Of a stretch of 64,000 nt of DNA, positions 48,544-57,959 are shown piece by piece. The notes under the pieces are model-generated. The model was not told where the DNA came from and did not search any database. It was given only the letters and a program-made list of their open reading frames with translations. Origin of the DNA: Rhodococcus tukisamuensis NBRC 100609 (GTDB lineage Bacteria > Actinomycetota > Actinomycetes > Mycobacteriales > Mycobacteriaceae); contig NZ_BCXG01000020.1 of NCBI RefSeq assembly GCF_001894985.1, positions 30,086 to 94,085 of the forward strand, read 5' to 3'. Position 1 is the first letter of the stretch. Every line of letters starts with the position of its first letter. The translations under genes and the position numbers were made by a program.

Positions 48544-49497
48544 GTGTTGCGAGCGTCCTGGTTGCGAGCGTCCTTGTTCCGGGCCTCGAGCCCCGCGGTA
48601 TTCCTGCTCACGCTGGTCGCGTTGGTGTTGTCGGCCGGAACCGTCGTGGCTAACGCCGAACCGCTCCCCGAGAAGTACGACGAGCTCGTGGGCGTCCTCC
48701 AGGAGCTGTCGAGCCCGGGCGGTTCGCTGCCCGGGTCCAACGACTTCGGCTGCAGGCCCACCGCGGAGCATCCGAGGCCGGTGGTACTGGTGCACGGTAC
48801 GACGGGCGGAGCGCAGATCACCTGGGGCGCATTCGTTCCGATGCTCAAGAACGCCGGGTACTGCGTGTTCGCCCTGACCTACGGCGCCATCCCCGGACCG
48901 TGGCCCATCTCGGCGGTCGGCGGGATGCGGCCGATCGAGGGCAGCGCGCAGGAGATCGGCGCCTTCGTCGATCGGGTCCTCGCCGCTACGGGCGCGTCGA
49001 CGGTGGACATCGTGGGGCATTCGCAGGGCACGATCGCGACGGGCTACTACGCGAAGGTGCTCGGCGGCCACTCGAAGATCACCAACGACGTGTCACTGGC
49101 CCCCCTCTGGCTGGGCACCAAAGCACTTGGCGCAGAAAAACTTCCGGGACTGTTCGACCGGTTCGGGTTGCCGGACACCGCCTTCCCGATCTGCCAGGCC
49201 TGCGGCCAGTTTGCCGCCGGAGCCAAGCTGGTGGACAAGGTCAACGCCGGCGGCACCCCCTACGTCGAGGGCATCAGGTACACCAACATCGGCACGCGGT
49301 ACGACGAGCAGGTGGTGCCCTTCACTCAGGGCATGCTGCCCGGCCTACCCGGCGACGACGTCACCAACATCGTCGTCCAGGACGGCTGCGAAAAGGACGA
49401 CTCGGACCACACCGCCCTCACCGATTCCAAGCGCGCGGGGTACCTGGTGCTCAACGCCCTCGACCCGGCGCATCCGCGCGAGGTGCCGTGCGCATGA
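48544..49497 (+). CDS. secreted triacylglycerol lipase/esterase (Lipase_2-like)
   Basis: A 317-residue secreted alpha/beta hydrolase. A signal peptide (to about VVANA) begins with a short repeat of LRAS units. The mature enzyme has VVLVHGTTGG as oxyanion-hole strand, GHSQGT as nucleophile elbow, and a late Asp and His (DDSDHTAL). Four cysteines (C70, CQAC, DGC) suggest disulfides. Members of this family are actinobacterial lipases or cutinase-like esterases; substrate unknown. It follows pknL by 65 bases with GGAGG before GTG 48544. Confidence 0.88.
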   Translation: MLRASWLRASLFRASSPAVFLLTLVALVLSAGTVVANAEPLPEKYDELVGVLQELSSPGGSLPGSNDFGCRPTAEHPRPVVLVHGTTGGAQITWGAFVPMLKNAGYCVFALTYGAIPGPWPISAVGGMRPIEGSAQEIGAFVDRVLAATGASTVDIVGHSQGTIATGYYAKVLGGHSKITNDVSLAPLWLGTKALGAEKLPGLFDRFGLPDTAFPICQACGQFAAGAKLVDKVNAGGTPYVEGIRYTNIGTRYDEQVVPFTQGMLPGLPGDDVTNIVVQDGCEKDDSDHTALTDSKRAGYLVLNALDPAHPREVPCA

Positions 49498-49595
49498 TCG
49501 CGCGACCGGTCACGGGCTGACGCCGCACCCGACCACACCGCCCAGACCGGAGTCGCGCCCGGCCTGGGCTTCGTCCGCTCAGCACTGTCGTCGGC

Positions 49596-50354
49596 TCAGG
49601 CCAACGGGGTGTACACCGCGAAGGCGCCACCCTGCGGATCGGTGAGAACTGCGAACCGCCCGGTGCCCGGGATGTCGGTGCCGGGGACATGTACCGCGCC
49701 GCCCAGCTCGGCGGCCTGCGCGACCGTGGCGTCCACGTCGTCGACACCGAAGTAGAGCGCCCAGTGCGGCGGGATCCCCGCCGGGAAGTCGGCGCCCATC
49801 TCCATCATGCCGCCGAAGTCCTGACCGGCGATCCCCCACTGGGTGTAGCCGTCACCGGGGTTCACCGACCAGCCGAAGACCGTGGTGTAGAACGCCTGCG
49901 CGGCAGCGGGTTCGGGAGTTCGCAGCTCTACCCAGCACAGCGCACCGGTCTCGTTGAGCCGGGTGGCGCCGTAGAACTCCCGTGCCTGCCAGACCGAGAA
50001 CACCGCTCCGGTCGGGTCCGCCAGCACCGCGAACCGCCCCTGGTCGAAGATGTCCATGGGCTCCATCAGCACCGCCCCGCCGGCGTCCCTCGCCGACTTG
50101 GCCGTCGCGTCCGCATCGGCAACCGCGACCGACATCGTCCACGCCACCGGCTGCCCCTCCTGGTACTGGGGACTCGCAGCCGCCACCGGGTCCTCACCCA
50201 GTTTCATCATCGTGTAGCCGCCGGCCTCCGGCCGCGGATCGGTCTCCGCTCGCCAGCCGAGCAGCGCCCCGTAGAAGGACCCGGCGGCCGGGACGTCGGT
50301 GGTGGCGAGTTCGGCCCAACACGGCGCGCCGAGTTCCGCTTCAGTGATCTTCAT
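49596..50354 (-). CDS. two-domain VOC (glyoxalase fold) protein
   Basis: A 252-residue protein of two tandem vicinal-oxygen-chelate domains (about 1-125 and 130-252). Each opens with PCWAEL or LCWVEL and ends in FAVLADPTGAVFSV or FAVLTDPQGGAFAV. It resembles the mycobacterial antigen CFP30B/TB27.3 (Rv0577) group, from memory, which has been linked to methylglyoxal detoxification. The metal ligands are not certain by eye. Starts ATG 50354 behind GAGGAGATCGCC. Convergent with the lipase gene. Confidence 0.9.
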   Translation of the reverse strand: MKITEAELGAPCWAELATTDVPAAGSFYGALLGWRAETDPRPEAGGYTMMKLGEDPVAAASPQYQEGQPVAWTMSVAVADADATAKSARDAGGAVLMEPMDIFDQGRFAVLADPTGAVFSVWQAREFYGATRLNETGALCWVELRTPEPAAAQAFYTTVFGWSVNPGDGYTQWGIAGQDFGGMMEMGADFPAGIPPHWALYFGVDDVDATVAQAAELGGAVHVPGTDIPGTGRFAVLTDPQGGAFAVYTPLA

Positions 50355-50491
50355 GGCGATCTCCTCACTCCGATGGTCATGTCCGCGACTCCTCTCGCGA
50401 CGGTGTGAACGTAACGCGGGTCACCGACATTCGGAGCGGGGCCGGGCCGTGACACCGGGGCGAAGAACGCCAGCGGGCGGGGCTGTGTCTC

Positions 50492-51106
50492 TTACTCGGC
50501 GGCGAGTGTGTCGAAGGATCGGCGCAGGAGTTCGACCGCGTCCGCGCTCTCGGAATCAGCCCAGGTGGTCAGAGCGATGTCGAAGCAGGCGAGTGCGGCC
50601 TGCACGAGTGTCTGCGCTCGTAGGTCCGCATAGTCACCGGCCAGACGTGCCTGCACGACGGGAACAAGCATGTTCGCCCAGCCCAGATGCTTCTCGAGAT
50701 TTCGGGCACGGAGAGACGCGGTGCTGGTGAGCACGCGCATGGTCCGCTTGCTACGTTGCTCGTCCTCGTCGCCGCGCGGTTGAGACAGCAGGGATTCGAA
50801 GGAGATCCGCAGCGAGACCAGAGCAGGTTCATCGGCCGGCCGCGAGGCGAGGGCGTCACGGACGAACTCGCCCCAGCGGGTCAGGTCCCCGATGACCGCG
50901 TCTTCCTTGGCCGGGAAGTAGCGATGGAAGCTTCGGGCAGAGATACCGACCGCGGCGGCGATCTGCTCGACGGTGACCGAGTCGAAGCCGCGCTCGGCGA
51001 ACAGGTCAACCGCGACCTCGGAAATGCGCGTGCGCACGGCCTCTCGGGTGATGTCGCGCAAACCCGAGGTCGGTGTCGAGGAACTTTCCACGAGGGCAGC
51101 ATACAT
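50492..51106 (-). CDS. TetR-family transcriptional regulator
   Basis: A 204-residue regulator from ATG 51106; upstream starts would extend through the operator. The helix-turn-helix reads RISEVAVDLFAERGFDSVTVEQIAAAVGISARSFHRYFPAKED, i.e. canonical TetR with a Phe-His-Arg-Tyr recognition helix. The C-terminal ligand domain is all-alpha. The divergent aldo-keto reductase begins 61 bases away, with symmetric sites between them, so it likely represses both genes. Effector unknown. Confidence 0.92.
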   Translation of the reverse strand: MYAALVESSSTPTSGLRDITREAVRTRISEVAVDLFAERGFDSVTVEQIAAAVGISARSFHRYFPAKEDAVIGDLTRWGEFVRDALASRPADEPALVSLRISFESLLSQPRGDEDEQRSKRTMRVLTSTASLRARNLEKHLGWANMLVPVVQARLAGDYADLRAQTLVQAALACFDIALTTWADSESADAVELLRRSFDTLAAE

Positions 51107-51107
51107 G

Positions 51108-51150
51108 GACAAAGTTGTCAGTCTCTGACAGATTGGGCCGAGGCTGACAA
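51108..51150. promoter_or_regulatory. operator-like palindromes between tetR and the aldo-keto reductase
   Basis: GACAAAGTTGTC (51108-51119) is a perfect 5-2-5 palindrome. It overlaps TGTCAGTCTCTGACA (51116-51130), a perfect 6-3-6 palindrome, and CTGACAA recurs at 51144-51150. The sites occupy most of the 61-base divergent gap, where a TetR regulator would control both promoters. Confidence 0.72.
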
Positions 51151-51167
51151 CCATCGAAAGGGAATCC

Positions 51168-52103
51168 ATGGAAAAGCGCACGCTCGGCAAACAAGGTCTG
51201 ACCGTCTCCGCCCTCGGCTACGGCGCGATGGGCACAGCCATCGGCTACGGCCCGACCGACGACAACGAGTCGATCGCCGCCATCCGCAGGGCACACGATC
51301 TCGGAGTGACGATGTTCGACACCGCCGAGATGTACGGCTGGGGAGAGGGCGAGAAGCTGCTCGGCCGAGCATTGGCACCGGTGCGCGACGACGTCGTCAT
51401 CGCCACGAAGTTCGGCTTCACGCCCACGTTCGGGTTCGACTCGCGACCCGGCCACATCCGTGAGGTCGTCGACGCCAGCCTGCGCAATCTCGGCGTCGAC
51501 ACGATCGACGTGCTCTACCAGCACCGTCCCGACCCGAACGTGCCCATCGAGGACGTGGTCGGCACGATGAAGGAATTCGTCGAGGCCGGCAAGGTCAAGT
51601 ATCTGGGGCTGTCCGAAGCCGACGAGGCCACCATCCGCGCCGCACATGCAGTGCATCCGATCTCGGTACTGCAGACCGAGTACTCGATCTTCGCGCGCGA
51701 GGTCGAGTCCCTCTTCCCCGTCCTGGAGGAACTCGGTGTCGGCTTTGTCGCCTACTCGCCGCTGGCCCGCGGCTTCCTCAGCGGTGCGGTCGCCTCCCGC
51801 GAGCACTACGACGCCAACGACTTCCGTCAGCACATCCCCTGGTGGGCCCCGGAGAACTTCGCCGCCAACCTCTCGATCGTCGACGAACTCACCGCACTCG
51901 CCCGCCGCAAGGACGCCACCCTGGCCCAGCTCTCGTTGGCATCCCACTTGGCTCGCCAGGACTACATCGTCCCGATCCCGGGCTCCCGCAACCCGGCTCG
52001 GATCGAGCAGAACATCGCGGCTGCCGATCTGGTACTCACCGACGAGGATCTGGTCGCGATCGACCGCATCGCCCCCGAAGGCGCGATCGGCGGCCGTATG
52101 TAG
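51168..52103 (+). CDS. aldo/keto reductase
   Basis: A 311-residue (alpha/beta)8-barrel NADPH oxidoreductase. The catalytic tetrad is visible: FDTAEMYG (Asp, Tyr), ATKFG (Lys) and YQHRPD (His). The C-terminal IPIPGSRNPARIEQN binds the NADP phosphate. It resembles the AKR13-type oxidoreductases of actinobacteria. Substrate unknown. The start is ATG 51168 behind GAAAGGGAATCC. Divergent from, and probably controlled by, the TetR regulator. Confidence 0.93.
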   Translation: MEKRTLGKQGLTVSALGYGAMGTAIGYGPTDDNESIAAIRRAHDLGVTMFDTAEMYGWGEGEKLLGRALAPVRDDVVIATKFGFTPTFGFDSRPGHIREVVDASLRNLGVDTIDVLYQHRPDPNVPIEDVVGTMKEFVEAGKVKYLGLSEADEATIRAAHAVHPISVLQTEYSIFAREVESLFPVLEELGVGFVAYSPLARGFLSGAVASREHYDANDFRQHIPWWAPENFAANLSIVDELTALARRKDATLAQLSLASHLARQDYIVPIPGSRNPARIEQNIAAADLVLTDEDLVAIDRIAPEGAIGGRM

Positions 52104-52206
52104 CGAAACCGGCCTACACGACCGCACACCCATGGCCCGGCCTGACCGATCTCCGAGAAGCTGAGCCATCGCCGCCGAGTAGCCGCGCACCGGCTCTGGA
52201 AACAAC

Positions 52207-52240
52207 TTCGGCCGCGAGCATCACGATGCTCGCGGCCGAA
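52207..52240. terminator. 15-bp perfect hairpin, bidirectional terminator
   Basis: Arms 52207-52221 (TTCGGCCGCGAGCAT) and 52226-52240 are exact complements around CACG. They stand between the convergent aldo-keto reductase and aroG stops. A long perfect stem without U-tract. Confidence 0.75.
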
Positions 52241-52263
52241 GGGTGGACATCAGGTCCGAGGCG

Positions 52264-53649
<1,386 letters not shown>

Positions 53650-53715
53650 TCATACAGGATATTCATTCCCCGGTTCCGCCGTCACGAAGGGGCAGTTTCC
53701 CGTACCGGTTGCGTG

Positions 53716-54207
53716 TCAGCGCAGCGTCAGCGACGCCCGGATCGCCTCGTACTTCACCAGGTTGTGCCGCGCGTCGGCGAGCGCGTCGTGCGCGTCACTC
53801 GGCGCGGACGGCAGCGCCGGCGACCCGGCCTCCTCCCAGTACTGCTTGAGCTCGCGAGTGAACCGCGGCATCGCCTGTGGCAGTGCGGTCATGTCACCCC
53901 ACAGCTGGCACAGCGCCACGTGGTCGTAGGCGGCGACCCAGGCCCACAGCTCGGGCGTGATGCCCGGCCTCGGGATCAGGAACTTGAGCAGGTCGTTGCG
54001 GATCTGTTCGCGCGAGCGCCACAGCGGCGACGACGGCTGCGGCAGCTTCGGCAGCACGTTCGCGCGGACCCACTTTCCCGCACGGGAGCGGTCGAACTCG
54101 GTGGACACGGCGTAGAACTCTCGTCCGTCCTCGGCAGCCACACCGATCGAGACCAGGTCGATTGTGCGACCATCCTCGATGAACTCGCAGTCGTAGAAAT
54201 AGCGCAC
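53716..54207 (-). CDS. 3'-5' exoribonuclease (Rv2179c family)
   Basis: A 163-residue DEDD-type nuclease starting at GTG 54207. YFYDCEFIEDG supplies the first Asp and Glu. AWVAAYDHVALCQLWG supplies the next Asp, and SDAHDALADARHNL the final His and Asp. The syntenic M. tuberculosis Rv2179c is an exoribonuclease acting on 3' overhangs of RNA. It lies 66 bases upstream of aroG in the direction of transcription and probably shares its transcript. Confidence 0.92.
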   Translation of the reverse strand: MRYFYDCEFIEDGRTIDLVSIGVAAEDGREFYAVSTEFDRSRAGKWVRANVLPKLPQPSSPLWRSREQIRNDLLKFLIPRPGITPELWAWVAAYDHVALCQLWGDMTALPQAMPRFTRELKQYWEEAGSPALPSAPSDAHDALADARHNLVKYEAIRASLTLR

Positions 54208-54269
54208 ACGAGCAGCCTATGCGCCATGCACACTGGGAGTACGACCGCCCCCGAACCGAAGGATGACTG

Positions 54270-55661
54270 GTGCCGACCGCCCCTGACACTGGGACCGCAG
54301 CCGCCCGCACCGCCGAATCCCCCGCCCGGGACCACGGCGGCACCGATGCTTCCCCCGACACCCGGCCGACCTGGTCGACCTGGCCGAGGTCACTGACCGC
54401 CCGCCTGGCCGTGCTGACGGCGGTGACCGTCGGAGTGGCCTACAACCTGGTCGGCTTCCCCTGGCTGCGTCAGGTCGGCAGCTACTACCGGATCGACCTG
54501 GACGTCTACCGGATCGGCGGCACCGCGCTGGCGCACGGCGTGCCGCTGTACGGCCACCTCCCGGCCACCGCCCTGGGCAAGCCACTGCCGTTCACCTACC
54601 CGCCGCTCGCCGCGATCCTGTTCAGCCCGATGTCGGCGCTGACCCTCGACCACGCCAGCCTCGCGTTGACGGCGACGTCCCTGGTCTTCCTCGTCGGGTC
54701 GATCCTGTTGACCCTGCGATCCCTCGGGCTGGTCGACCGCACCACCATGACGTGGACGGCCGGCGCCCTGTTCGCCGGCGCGCTGCTGCTCGAGCCGGTG
54801 TACTCGACGCTCGACTACGGCCAGGTCAACATCGTGCTGATGGCCCTGGTCGTGGCGGACTGCCTGCTGCCGAAGACACCGTGGCCCCGCGGACTGGTAG
54901 TCGGTCTGGTCGCGGCGGTGAAGTTGACGCCCGCGGTGTTCGTACTGTTCTTCCTGCTGCGCAAGGACTTCCGCGCCACGCTCATGACCGGCGTCGGCTT
55001 CCTCGCGGGCGTCGCGATCGGGTTCGCGGTGTCCTTCTCCGACGCGAAGACCTACTGGACCGAGACGCTGGTGGACTCCGGCCGGATCGGGCTGCCCGCC
55101 TACCCGGCGAACCAGTCGATCACCGGCATGCTGGCACGGCTCGGCCTCGACCCGGCCCTGCGTTCCCCGCTGTGGGTAGTGGGCTGCCTGCTGGCCCTGG
55201 CGATCACCGTCGTCGCCGTGCGCCGGTCCTTCGCGGCCGGACGACCCGCGCTCGCACTCACCACGACCGCGATGTTCGGGCTGCTGGCTTCGCCGGTCTC
55301 GTGGTCGCACCACTGGGTGTGGGTGGTCCCGATGCTCGCGGTGTGCGGGCACCTGGCCCTCGCCCGGCGCGACGCCGGGCGGTCGGCGGACAACGAGCTC
55401 CGGCACCGGGCACTGTGGGCGACATGGACGCTCACGGGCATCGCCCTGTTCGTGATCGCACCGCACTGGCGGCTGGCGCCCGGCCGGACCAGCGGACTCG
55501 GCTGGCCGCTGTGGGACCAGTTCCTGGCGTCGTCGTACGTGTGGTGGGGCCTGGCCACCCTGGTGCTGGTCGCGGTCGTGCCCCTGGCACCGGCCCACGC
55601 CGCCGACCCGCTGCCGGCGGAGTCCGCGGACGAGGACCCCGAACTGGTCCGCGTCAGCTGA
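54270..55661 (+). CDS. GT87 alpha-1,2-mannosyltransferase (Rv2181/MptC-like)
   Basis: A 463-residue GT-C membrane glycosyltransferase from GTG 54270 behind AAGGATGACTG. The cytoplasmic head is Thr/Pro-rich; about ten helices follow. The catalytic Asp of the family is in DLDVYRIGG after the first helix, and PFTYPPLAAILF, YGQVNIVLM and SPVSWSHHWVW are GT87 motifs. In M. tuberculosis Rv2181 adds single alpha-1,2-mannose branches to lipomannan and lipoarabinomannan. That fits with mptA and pimB in the same window. Confidence 0.92.
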   Translation: MPTAPDTGTAAARTAESPARDHGGTDASPDTRPTWSTWPRSLTARLAVLTAVTVGVAYNLVGFPWLRQVGSYYRIDLDVYRIGGTALAHGVPLYGHLPATALGKPLPFTYPPLAAILFSPMSALTLDHASLALTATSLVFLVGSILLTLRSLGLVDRTTMTWTAGALFAGALLLEPVYSTLDYGQVNIVLMALVVADCLLPKTPWPRGLVVGLVAAVKLTPAVFVLFFLLRKDFRATLMTGVGFLAGVAIGFAVSFSDAKTYWTETLVDSGRIGLPAYPANQSITGMLARLGLDPALRSPLWVVGCLLALAITVVAVRRSFAAGRPALALTTTAMFGLLASPVSWSHHWVWVVPMLAVCGHLALARRDAGRSADNELRHRALWATWTLTGIALFVIAPHWRLAPGRTSGLGWPLWDQFLASSYVWWGLATLVLVAVVPLAPAHAADPLPAESADEDPELVRVS

Positions 55662-55685
55662 CGGTCCGCGCCGGGCCGGACTCGC

Positions 55686-56417
55686 TCAGCTCGCCTCGAC
55701 GTCCGGGATGCGTGCGGCGTCCGGTCGGGGCGCCGGCTCGGCAGGAACCTTGTTCCGGAGCGTGGCCGCGTACACGTCGACGTACTCCTGACCCGAGAGC
55801 TTCATCAGCGTGTACATCACCTCGTCGGTGACCGCCCGCTCGACAAACCGGTTTCCGCCCATGCCGTTGAACCGGGAGAAGTCGAGCGGCGGGCCGACCC
55901 GGATCACGATCTTTCCGGGCCGCGGCAGCCGCGAACCGATCGGGTTGAGCTTGTCGGTGCCGATCATCGCCACCGGGATGACCGGGACGCCCGCCTGCAG
56001 CGCCATCCGGGCCATGCCCGTCTTGCCCTTGTACAGCCGTCCGTCCGGGGACCGCGTGCCCTCCGGGTAGATGCCGAGCAGCTTGCCGTCGGCGAGCACC
56101 TGGAGACCCGCCTTCAGCGCGTCGCCGGCGGCGTCGGCGCCGGTCCGGTCGATCGGCACCTGCCCCAGCGCGGAGAAGAACCACTTCTGGAATCTGCCCT
56201 TGAGTCCGGCGCCGGTGAAGTACTCGCTCTTGGCCAGGAAGGTGATCCGCCGCGGCGACCGCATCGGCAGGTAGAACGAGTCGACCACGGCCTGGTGGTT
56301 GCTGGCGAGAATCGCGGGCCCGTCAGTCGGAAGGTGCTCTGCCCCTTCGATTGTGGGGCGCCCGAGCACGTAGAGAATCGGTCCGAGAAGGACGTATTTG
56401 AACAGCCAGTACCACAT
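55686..56417 (-). CDS. plsC: 1-acyl-sn-glycerol-3-phosphate acyltransferase
   Basis: A 243-residue membrane-associated acyltransferase. NHQAVVDSFY is the H-x4-D catalytic motif, FLAKSEYF and YPEGTRSPDGRLYKGKTG the acceptor-binding motifs, and VPVIPVAMIG motif IV. It makes phosphatidic acid or acylates related lipids. The equivalent Rv2182c sits among PIM genes. ATG 56417; 127 bases from the glucokinase gene without visible signals. Confidence 0.93.
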   Translation of the reverse strand: MWYWLFKYVLLGPILYVLGRPTIEGAEHLPTDGPAILASNHQAVVDSFYLPMRSPRRITFLAKSEYFTGAGLKGRFQKWFFSALGQVPIDRTGADAAGDALKAGLQVLADGKLLGIYPEGTRSPDGRLYKGKTGMARMALQAGVPVIPVAMIGTDKLNPIGSRLPRPGKIVIRVGPPLDFSRFNGMGGNRFVERAVTDEVMYTLMKLSGQEYVDVYAATLRNKVPAEPAPRPDAARIPDVEAS

Positions 56418-56544
56418 GGCACCTTCCCGAAGTCAACCGTGCTCACACTGTGTTTTCGCTGCTGCTGACTGTACCGAGCAGCCGTGAAGGCCGCCACAGC
56501 GGGCGGCGGCGGCCGGCAGGATCACACCCACTCCCGCCCGGCGT

Positions 56545-57510
56545 TCAGAGCATGCAGCGGGCGAGTTCGGCGGCGCCGATCATCGCGGCGGCCTCACCGA
56601 GCTGGGTGGCCCTGATCCGGGCGAGCGGACGGTGGCCGGCCCCGGTGACCAGGCCCGCGTACCGCTCACGGGCGTCGTCCAGGAACAGCGCCGACGAGCT
56701 CGCCACGCCGCCCGCGATCACCACCAGATCGGGGTCGAAGATGTCGCTGACCATCGCGAGACCGACGCCGAGCCAGTGCGAGAAGTCGGCAATCGCCCGC
56801 AGCGCGACCCCGTCGCCGTCCTGCGCGGCGCCCGCCACCCTGCGCCCGGTCAGCGAGCCGGGGTCGCGGGCCACCTCCCGTGCCAGCACCGTCGAGTCCG
56901 CCGGGTTGGCAGCCAGCATCTCGATGGCGGTGTCCACCAGAGCCGTTCCACTGCAATATCTTTCCCAGCATCCACGCTTGCCGCACGAGCACGGGCGACC
57001 GTCCGGCACCACCTGCAGGTGGCCGAGCTCCGGTGCCACGCCGTGACTGCCGCGGTACAGGGCGCCGTCGATCAGCAGCGCCGCCCCGATCCCCGTGCCG
57101 ATGGCCACGGTCACCACGTTGTGCCCGCCGGACGCGGCGCCGAACCGGTACTCGGCCCACGCCGCGGCGTTGCCGTCGTGTTCGAGGACCACCGGCAACC
57201 CGAGTCGGTCCCCCAGGTCCCGGGCCACCGGTGCGTCGACCCACGGCAGGTGCGGCGCGAACCGAACCGTGGTGCGTTCGAGGTCGATGAACCCGGCCAC
57301 CGCGAGCCCCACCGCGCCGATCCGGTGCCGGCCGGCCAGTTCCCGAACGGCGCGGTCCAGCCCGTCCTCGAGTGCCCGCGCCGACTGCGGGGTCGGCGCC
57401 TGTACCGAGTCGAGTACCTCGCCGTCGGACGCGACGACCGAGGCGCGAATGCTGGTGCCGCCGACGTCGATACCGACCGTCAGCGCCGGACCCTCCTCGA
57501 GTGCGCCCAT
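56545..57510 (-). CDS. glk: ROK-family glucokinase
   Basis: A 321-residue sugar kinase. GIDVGGTSIRA is the ATP phosphate loop, EHDGNAAAWAE holds the catalytic Asp, and ELGHLQVVPDGRPCSCGKRGCWERYCSG contains the ROK zinc motif CxCGxxGCxE. It closely resembles Corynebacterium glutamicum Glk, whose gene also lies next to plsC and pimB homologues; M. tuberculosis lacks a gene here. It phosphorylates glucose, probably with ATP. Two bases separate it from the Cys-rich small protein gene, so it is part of the same operon. Confidence 0.93.
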   Translation of the reverse strand: MGALEEGPALTVGIDVGGTSIRASVVASDGEVLDSVQAPTPQSARALEDGLDRAVRELAGRHRIGAVGLAVAGFIDLERTTVRFAPHLPWVDAPVARDLGDRLGLPVVLEHDGNAAAWAEYRFGAASGGHNVVTVAIGTGIGAALLIDGALYRGSHGVAPELGHLQVVPDGRPCSCGKRGCWERYCSGTALVDTAIEMLAANPADSTVLAREVARDPGSLTGRRVAGAAQDGDGVALRAIADFSHWLGVGLAMVSDIFDPDLVVIAGGVASSSALFLDDARERYAGLVTGAGHRPLARIRATQLGEAAAMIGAAELARCML

Positions 57511-57512
57511 GC

Positions 57513-57959
57513 TCAGCGATTGTCCTCGACACGAACCACGATCGGGACGAATCCGCGCGGTCGAGGTGGCGGCGGTTCGCCGTCGCCAACCCCGCCGATC
57601 CCGCCGTCGTCACCGTCCGGCCCCGGCCGCTGCCCGTGCTGTTCGAGCAGCGCTCGGATCAACGCGAGCAGGGCGACGGCCTGCGAGGCCAGCAGGGTGA
57701 GCAGGTCGTGCTGTTCCCCGCGAGCCAACGCCGCCAGGGCGCACACCGGGCACCACTTGCAGCCGGACGGCGCAGGGGACGACCCAGAAACGGCGGCACC
57801 GGACCCCGCGGGGTCCGCCTGCCCGGCCGTTCCGGGGGTCTCGCCCGCCGCTTCTGCCGCACGTTCGAGGAGCGGTTCGAGCATCGGCTCGAGGCGGTCC
57901 AGCGCGGCGAGCGTCAGCGCGCGCAGTTCCACCATCAGTTCGGTGTGGTCCCCGCTCAC
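57513..57959 (-). CDS. small Cys-containing protein of unknown function (Rv2183c-like position)
   Basis: A 148-residue protein. The start is GTG 57959, which overlaps the ArsA-like stop by four bases; an earlier GTG at 57968 is less likely. A leucine-rich helical N-terminal part (ELRALTLAALDRLEPMLEPLLE) leads to CKWCPVCALAALARGEQ, a Cys-x2-Cys-x2-Cys motif that could bind metal or form a disulfide. A second helix (LLTLLASQAVALLALIRALL) and a Pro/Gly-rich tail follow. No named family known to me. Coupling to the ATPase suggests they work together. Confidence 0.75.
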   Translation of the reverse strand: MSGDHTELMVELRALTLAALDRLEPMLEPLLERAAEAAGETPGTAGQADPAGSGAAVSGSSPAPSGCKWCPVCALAALARGEQHDLLTLLASQAVALLALIRALLEQHGQRPGPDGDDGGIGGVGDGEPPPPRPRGFVPIVVRVEDNR

